Shown here one piece after another: positions 14,928 to 19,093 of a stretch of 19,093 bases of DNA. Position numbers and translations under genes: made by a program. The stretch's first letter is position 1, and the number at the start of each line of letters is the position of its first letter. The notes beneath the pieces were generated by a model, which ran no database searches, was not told the DNA's origin, and worked only from the letters and a program-made list of their open reading frames with translations. The stretch spans positions 1 to 19,093 of the forward strand of contig CABRLN010000033.1 in NCBI GenBank assembly GCA_902471875.1. The letters run 5' to 3'. The stretch is from an uncultured Clostridium sp. (GTDB lineage: Bacteria; Bacillota; Clostridia; Oscillospirales; Acutalibacteraceae).

Positions 14928-15722
14928 TTACTTATTTTCTTCCGTTTTCTTTTTTCTTTTAGGTTTTTTATTGTTATCAATCATTTTATACAAGCAGTCC
15001 AGTGCATCTCTTATGGTTCCAACCTCATCAATAAGTCCCTCTTCTACAGCTTCTTCGCCCTCCAGAATAGTTCCCACATCAAGAACAAGCTCTTGCGTAT
15101 TCATTGCCAATTCATTATATCGTCTGTGAGGAATATTTGAATTACTACTAACAAATGTGGTAATACGCTCTTGCATTTTTCTGAAATACTCAAAGGTTTG
15201 AGGTACTCCCAATGTCAAACCGTTGCTTCGCACAGGATGTACTGTCATTGAAGCAGAACGGGCTATAAAAGAATGTTTTGCCGCCACAGCTAATGGTATG
15301 CCTATAGAATGACCTCCGCCCAATACAATAGAAACCGTAGGCTTATTCATACCGGCTAAAACCTCGGCAATAGCAAGACCCGCCTCAACATCGCCGCCTG
15401 CCGTATTAAGCAAAATTAAAACACCTTCAATATCATTACTTTCTTCAATAGCAACTAATTGCGGAATAACATGCTCATACTTGGTAGTTTTATTTTGAGG
15501 CGGCAAAATATTATGCCCCTCAATTTGGCCAATAACTGTAAGACAATGTATTATATGCCCACCTACAGCAATAATTGAACCACTTTCTTTAATTTGTTCA
15601 AGTGCGTCATTATTTATAGGGCTGTTGTCCTGCAAAAACTCTTCTTGCTCGTTATCTGATGTATTATTGTTAATGCTTTTGCAATTTTTAGAACTGCTGT
15701 TTTTATTACTTTTGCTTCCCAT
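14928..15722 (-). CDS. tepA: TepA-like ClpP-class serine protease
   Basis: A 264-residue protein of the ClpP/crotonase fold, closest in pattern to Bacillus TepA (YmfB), a germination or translocation-associated protease. Residues 1-45 are Ser/Asn rich and disordered; the ClpP-like core spans about 48-245; the end is lysine rich. The nucleophile is S139 in GGGHSIGIP and the histidine H162 in SMTVHPVR. The stretch GTILEGEEAVEEGLID replaces the segment that carries the catalytic Asp in ClpP (RDNFMSAEEA pattern), as in SppA-like relatives. The ATG at 15722 has AGGAGG 8 nt upstream; the GTG at 15731 overlaps that site. tepA lies beside spoIIIE in Bacillus too, which supports the assignment. Confidence 0.87.
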   Translation of the reverse strand: MGSKSNKNSSSKNCKSINNNTSDNEQEEFLQDNSPINNDALEQIKESGSIIAVGGHIIHCLTVIGQIEGHNILPPQNKTTKYEHVIPQLVAIEESNDIEGVLILLNTAGGDVEAGLAIAEVLAGMNKPTVSIVLGGGHSIGIPLAVAAKHSFIARSASMTVHPVRSNGLTLGVPQTFEYFRKMQERITTFVSSNSNIPHRRYNELAMNTQELVLDVGTILEGEEAVEEGLIDEVGTIRDALDCLYKMIDNNKKPKRKKKTEENK

Positions 15723-15777
15723 ATATTGCACCTCCTAGAAAACATTGTTCCCCCGAAGGTTAAAAATATACATTTTA

Positions 15778-15806
15778 ATTATATCACCAAAGGCATTTTA
15801 ACGCAA
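15778..15806 (-). promoter_or_regulatory. Possible tepA promoter
   Basis: On the minus strand TATAAT (15783-15778) is preceded, after 17 bp, by TTGCGT (15806-15801), a weak -35. It lies about 60 nt before the tepA start. The rest of 15723-16001 is AT-rich and holds no gene that I can see. Confidence 0.4.
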
Positions 15807-15954
15807 CCAACTTACCATTTAATAATAGCTCTTATATTAATAAAAATTTGTTAAAAATTGACTTTAATATTTTTATGTTTAAAATACATATTGTGCTATA
15901 TTAAATGCATTAACAAATTTATATAATGCTTTATAGCCGGGCTGCTTTATACTT

Positions 15955-15989
15955 ATAAAAAAATAAAAGGCCGTTAACCTTCAACGACC
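15955..15989 (-). terminator. Terminator after the HAD gene
   Basis: On the minus strand GGTCGTT (15989-15983) pairs with AACGGCC (15975-15969), with one T-G wobble, then TTTTATTTTTTTATA. It lies 13 nt after the HAD stop codon and separates that gene from tepA. Confidence 0.85.
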
Positions 15990-16001
15990 AATTATATAAA
16001 T

Positions 16002-16577
16002 TTATTTGTGTTTTGAAAAATCCCATTTACTTAAAGAATCGCCTTTTACCATATAGCTTTGTTTAGCAAGCTTAGCCAGAGGAGTATCGCTATAGGAATC
16101 AGAATAAAATTTGTCTATAACAATATCCTTTGGAAACTCTGCATACAAACGTCTAACCTTTTCTTCTCCATGGCAGTTTTCACCTGTATATTTTCCTGTA
16201 ACAGGGTTTACTCTGCTTGCAATAAGCCACTTAATTCCCAACATTTTGCACGGCACAGCCAGTAAAAATTCAGGCGATGCCGAAATAATAATATCCTCCT
16301 TCTGTTGTTGGTCTTTGTACCAAGCTTTTATATTATTTATTTTTACTTTCCAAAAGTCCTCAACATCTCTTTCTATATTACAGAATTTTAAAAATTGGTA
16401 CATTTTTTCTTTAAATTCAGTTTTTGTACCTTTTTTTAAGACATAATATTTTACAACACCTGTAATCAATGATGGTACTTTACAAATAATTTTCGGGTGC
16501 TTTTTAAGGCAATACATGTAAAAACAGGCAGTGCTGTCACCCTTAAAAATTGTATTGTCAAAATCGTAAATATTCAT
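16002..16577 (-). CDS. HAD-IB family phosphatase
   Basis: A 191-residue hydrolase of the HAD superfamily, subfamily IB (SerB-like). Motif I is YDFDNTIFKGD with nucleophile D5 and acid D7; motif II is S99 in ISASPEF; motif III is probably K140 in GEEKVRRL; motif IV is FYSDSYSDTPL with D160 and D164. The helical cap lies between residues 15 and 90. Members dephosphorylate small molecules such as phosphoserine or lipid head groups; the substrate here is unknown, and the cap differs from true SerB. The ATG at 16577 follows GAGGTGA. It is monocistronic, divergent from the DUF5685 gene across 149 bp, and closed by its own terminator. Confidence 0.86.
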   Translation of the reverse strand: MNIYDFDNTIFKGDSTACFYMYCLKKHPKIICKVPSLITGVVKYYVLKKGTKTEFKEKMYQFLKFCNIERDVEDFWKVKINNIKAWYKDQQQKEDIIISASPEFLLAVPCKMLGIKWLIASRVNPVTGKYTGENCHGEEKVRRLYAEFPKDIVIDKFYSDSYSDTPLAKLAKQSYMVKGDSLSKWDFSKHK

Positions 16578-16662
16578 TATGTCACCTCGACATTAAAATA
16601 ATAAAAATAAGTATAAATAAAAAATGTCAAATTTTCAATTATTTAATAAAAAAATTCACATC

Positions 16663-16692
16663 TTGTTAATTATAACGGCTTTTAAATATAGT
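16663..16692 (+). promoter_or_regulatory. Probable promoter of the DUF5685 cluster
   Basis: TTGTTA (16663-16668), an 18-bp spacer, then TATAGT (16687-16692), leaving a leader of about 28 nt. A second TATAAT near 16704 has no good -35 and would leave almost no leader. Confidence 0.5.
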
Positions 16693-16726
16693 AAAATATA
16701 TTGTATAATACATTAGGGAGAAGTAT

Positions 16727-17629
16727 ATGTTTGGATATTTACAACCCTATAAGCCGTACTTACTGGTTAAAGATTATGAGCTTTACAAAAGTGTTTATTG
16801 CGGTTTATGCAAAAAACTTGGAAACGAATACGGTATATTGGCCCGTATGACATTAAGTTACGACTGTACATGTTATGCGCTTTTAGCAATGGGGCTTCAA
16901 AACAGATGTGAAAATGTAAACCTTAAAAACTGCACCTGCAATCCTCTAAAAAAGTGTTTTTACTGTGCTGATGGCAGTAAGGAGCTTTCGCTCGCATCTG
17001 CCATTACTGTTGTAAGTGTATATTACAAACTGGAAGATGACATTAAAGACAGTTCGTTTTTTAAGAGCTTATTGTCACGTTTTTTAAAGCTTTTTGCTAA
17101 TCATTGGCGAAAAAAATCAATAAAAAAATATCCTGACATTGATAAAATAATAAGTCAACTTAATGAAGACCAGTATAAGGCTGAACATCTTAAAGTTCCC
17201 ACTATAGACGAATGTGCTGAACCAACAGCCATAATGATGCAAAAGCTTGTTTTACTTTTAGCTGAAAATGAAAATCAAAAAATGGTTTTTGGCGAATTCG
17301 GCTATTTTTTAGGAAAATGGATTTATCTTATGGACGCGGCTGACGATTACGAAAAAGATATAAAAAAACATAATTTTAATCCCTTTGCATATTCCTTAAA
17401 GGAAATTCCACAGCAAGAACGCAGTATATATATAAATGGCTTGCTTAACGACACTGTTTGCAGAATAACAGGTGCATATAACCTAATGAATATTTGTTCA
17501 TTTAAATCCATACTTGATAACCTTGTAAATATGGGACTTGGACAAATGCAAAAAAAAATAATTTTTGATAAATATAATAGTAACAATAAAAAATCACAGA
17601 AGAATAACAGAGAGGAAAAAAATATATGA
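16727..17629 (+). CDS. DUF5685 family protein with two Asp-rich motifs
   Basis: A 300-residue, mainly helical protein that matches the DUF5685 pattern from memory (MFGYLQPYKPYL, then LYKSVYCGLCKKLG). Its function is unknown. Nine cysteines lie in the first 80 residues (25, 28, 47, 49, 61, 69, 71, 77, 80), probably a metal site. Two acidic motifs stand out: DDIKD at 104-108, at the end of a hydrophobic helix, and DAADDYEKD at 203-211, after FLGKWIYLM. Such a DDxxD pair about 100 residues apart is the hallmark of class I isoprenoid synthases, so a remote relation is possible. The last 25 residues are charged and disordered. The ATG at 16727 follows GGGAG by 6 nt. Its stop overlaps the start of the J-protein gene by 4 nt (ATGA). 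Confidence 0.75.
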   Translation: MFGYLQPYKPYLLVKDYELYKSVYCGLCKKLGNEYGILARMTLSYDCTCYALLAMGLQNRCENVNLKNCTCNPLKKCFYCADGSKELSLASAITVVSVYYKLEDDIKDSSFFKSLLSRFLKLFANHWRKKSIKKYPDIDKIISQLNEDQYKAEHLKVPTIDECAEPTAIMMQKLVLLLAENENQKMVFGEFGYFLGKWIYLMDAADDYEKDIKKHNFNPFAYSLKEIPQQERSIYINGLLNDTVCRITGAYNLMNICSFKSILDNLVNMGLGQMQKKIIFDKYNSNNKKSQKNNREEKNI

Positions 17630-18264
17630 GCGATCCATACAGCGTATTGGGCGTATCTCCTACTGCTACAGACGAAGAAATTTCTAAAGCATACAAGCAA
17701 TTAGCAAAAAAATATCACCCTGATAATTATTCAAACAGTCCTCTGGCAGATGTTGCAACTGAAAAAATGCAAGAAATAAATGAGGCATATGACCAAATAA
17801 GAAAGACAAGGCGAAGCGCAGGCAACTATACTAACAGCAATTACAGCAACGGTTATGGCAGCAACTACAATAGCTATGGCAACGCAAGTGCCAAATATCA
17901 CGATGTTCGCATGCTTATAAAAAATGGCAGAATAGCTGATGCTGACCAAATTTTAAGCGGAGTACCTACAGGCAGCAGAGATGCTGAATGGTTTTTCTTG
18001 AAAGGTACTATCCTGTACAGAAAAGGCTGGACAGACCAAGCATACAACCACTTTCAACAAGCCTGCAATATGGACCCCGGCAATGGCGAATACCGTGCCG
18101 CCCTTAACCAAATGAATTCAAGGCGAGGCGGTCAATATGGAGGCTATAACCCCACACCGCAATACAGTACCGGAGGATGCTCCGGCTGTGATGTTTGTAC
18201 AGCACTTTGCTGTGCTGACACCTGTTGCGAATGCATGGGCGGTGATCTTATAAGATGTTGTTAA
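17626..18264 (+). CDS. J-domain protein with TPR-like region and 10-cysteine tail
   Basis: A 212-residue DnaJ-class co-chaperone. The N-terminal J domain (1-67) has the HPD motif at 31-33 that stimulates Hsp70 ATPase. An Asn/Tyr/Gly/Ser-rich linker (68-87) leads to helical repeats resembling one or two TPRs (about 90-165, including AEWFFLKGTILYRKGWTDQA). The last 28 residues hold ten cysteines, in CSGCDVC, ALCC, TCCEC and RCC, ending in the stop. It lacks the Gly/Phe-rich and zinc-finger domains of true DnaJ, so it is a type III J protein with a specific client. It starts inside the DUF5685 stop codon (ATGA), which implies translational coupling and a shared job. The tail suggests metal binding or palmitoyl-like/thiol chemistry; this is inference. 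Confidence 0.92.
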   Translation: MSDPYSVLGVSPTATDEEISKAYKQLAKKYHPDNYSNSPLADVATEKMQEINEAYDQIRKTRRSAGNYTNSNYSNGYGSNYNSYGNASAKYHDVRMLIKNGRIADADQILSGVPTGSRDAEWFFLKGTILYRKGWTDQAYNHFQQACNMDPGNGEYRAALNQMNSRRGGQYGGYNPTPQYSTGGCSGCDVCTALCCADTCCECMGGDLIRCC

Positions 18265-18274
18265 GGTGATAATT

Positions 18275-18826
18275 ATGAAGAATAAAACCTTTTATGTAGC
18301 TCTTTGCGGTGTTATAGCATCTTTAGCAGTAGTTATTATGCTATCAACAGCACTTGTACCAATTGCAACTTATGCCGCACCTGCACTGGCAGGTGTTATA
18401 ATGGCTGTATTAGTAATAGAAATAAATAAAAAATGGGCATTAGCCGCATATTTCACCGCAAGTATAATTTCAATATTAATTGTACCGGACAAAGAGGCAG
18501 TCGCATTATTTGTATTGTTTTTTGGTTACTACCCTGTTTTAAAACAATTTATAGAATCCCATATTCAAAAAAAATTTTTACAGCTTTTACTAAAGGTATT
18601 TTTCTTTTCTATTGCAGCAGTAACAAGCTATTTTATTGCAATAGGCATTCTTGGTATTTCGGCTGAAGAATTTGATATTTTTGGTGTAAACTTACCTATT
18701 TTATTTTTATTCGCAGGAATTATAATATTTATAATTTTTGACAATGCATTGTCAGGAGTTATTGTTACCTATGTAAATAAATTGCGAGATAAATTATTTG
18801 GAAAATTTATTAATAAAAATTCATAA
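18275..18826 (+). CDS. Small polytopic membrane protein of the J-protein cluster
   Basis: A 183-residue protein with about five or six hydrophobic segments (roughly 7-27, 30-48, 54-72, 78-90, 105-125, 142-165) and a basic C-terminal end (RDKLFGKFINKN). No catalytic motif is evident. The hydrophobic layout with short loops recalls ECF-transporter S components or DUF2232-like proteins, but I do not recognise the family with certainty. The ATG at 18275 follows AAGGTG by 6 nt; an in-frame GTG at 18266 overlaps that site. It begins 10 nt after the J-protein stop, so the three genes form one operon, closed by a terminator at 18840. Confidence 0.8.
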   Translation: MKNKTFYVALCGVIASLAVVIMLSTALVPIATYAAPALAGVIMAVLVIEINKKWALAAYFTASIISILIVPDKEAVALFVLFFGYYPVLKQFIESHIQKKFLQLLLKVFFFSIAAVTSYFIAIGILGISAEEFDIFGVNLPILFLFAGIIIFIIFDNALSGVIVTYVNKLRDKLFGKFINKNS

Positions 18827-18839
18827 AAAAAATTTTTAG

Positions 18840-18874
18840 TACGCATAAGCCATTAAGTGTTTATGCGTATTTTT
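18840..18874 (+). terminator. Terminator of the DUF5685/J-protein operon
   Basis: TACGCATAA (18840-18848) pairs perfectly with TTATGCGTA (18861-18869), loop 12 nt, then TTTTTG. The A-run just before the stem would give a moderate terminator on the minus strand as well. Confidence 0.88.
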
Positions 18875-18995
18875 GTAAATTAATTTAATAAACCGACCTG
18901 TTACAATAAATTATGATTTATCTTACTGACAAAAACAATAAAACAAGCAAATTGACAAACTTTAACTAGAACTAACCAGAGAATGTACTGTTACT

Positions 18996-19093
18996 AACTT
19001 GGATCCAAGGTCACTGACCTTGGTCGTTTAAGGTGGGTTTCAAAAGGGAGGAAATCGAAATTCCTCCCTTTGTGGTCTTTGTTTACTTTCTTC
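18996..19093. repeat. Right copy of the structured repeat, inverted
   Basis: Positions 19002-19093 are the near-complement of 54-146. Two hairpins are perfect here: CCAAGGTC/GACCTTGG (19005-19023) and GGGAGGAA/TTCCTCCC (19046-19068) with a 7-nt loop. The window stops inside the element, at the base corresponding to 54 of the left copy. Between the terminator at 18874 and this repeat (18875-18995) I see no gene. Confidence 0.75.

Noticed and set aside
54..19093. A composite transposon bounded by terminal inverted repeats
   Set aside because: The inverted ends are suggestive, but the interior is conserved housekeeping genes with no transposase or integrase; a dispersed repeat at assembly breakpoints is simpler.

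Overview
The window reads as a piece of chromosome from a low-GC, spore-forming member of the Clostridia, probably a gut Ruminococcaceae/Oscillospiraceae relative. This is an inference from AT-rich intergenic DNA, strong AGGAGG ribosome sites, sigma-A type promoters, and Firmicutes-type genes such as spoIIIE, tepA, a TipAS-type MerR and the DUF5685/J-protein cluster. No rRNA, tRNA, CRISPR array, phage gene or transposase is visible. Almost all of the DNA is ordinary housekeeping sequence; the unusual material lies in the leaders and at the two ends.

Layout. 1-240: a non-coding repeat made of consecutive hairpins, then a bidirectional terminator. 262-2590 (minus): metY-cysK, which fix sulfide into homocysteine and cysteine. 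They are transcribed from a near-consensus promoter at 2884-2912 through a ~290-nt leader that encodes a 33-residue, cysteine-containing peptide. 3097-4698 (plus): the divergent Mg2+ transporter mgtE, whose leader contains a 28-codon ORF, a terminator-like hairpin and a 12-bp helix that excludes it. 4821-5359 (plus): an RNHCP zinc-ribbon protein behind an 11-codon leader ORF and a hairpin that could control its ribosome site. 5457-8466: a small regulatory and drug-response block, with a self-regulated TipAS-type MerR gene and a PadR repressor divergent from a MATE efflux pump; their shared intergenic region carries two identical 12-bp palindromes. 8576-10747 (minus): a YgiQ-type radical SAM protein followed by a DUF3006 protein. 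10910-16577 (minus): an HAD-IB phosphatase, then tepA, uppP and spoIIIE (cell envelope, proteolysis and chromosome translocation). 16727-18826 (plus): a tight cluster of a DUF5685 protein, a J-domain protein with a 10-cysteine tail, and a small membrane protein. 18880-19093: intergenic DNA ending in an inverted copy of the left-end repeat.

How it works together. The metY/cysK and mgtE units share one long divergent regulatory region, and each has its own leader ORF. The PadR/MATE pair looks like a drug-inducible efflux module, and the MerR gene has the 19-bp promoter spacer and dyad expected for autoregulation. DUF5685, J-protein and membrane protein are probably co-translated or co-transcribed: the first two overlap by 4 nt and the third starts 10 nt after the second. 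DUF5685 shows two aspartate-rich motifs about 100 residues apart, which suggests a hidden relationship to class I isoprenoid synthases; this is the least explained protein system here. Both ends fall inside oppositely oriented copies of one structured repeat, so the window may be a contig that broke in a dispersed repeat.
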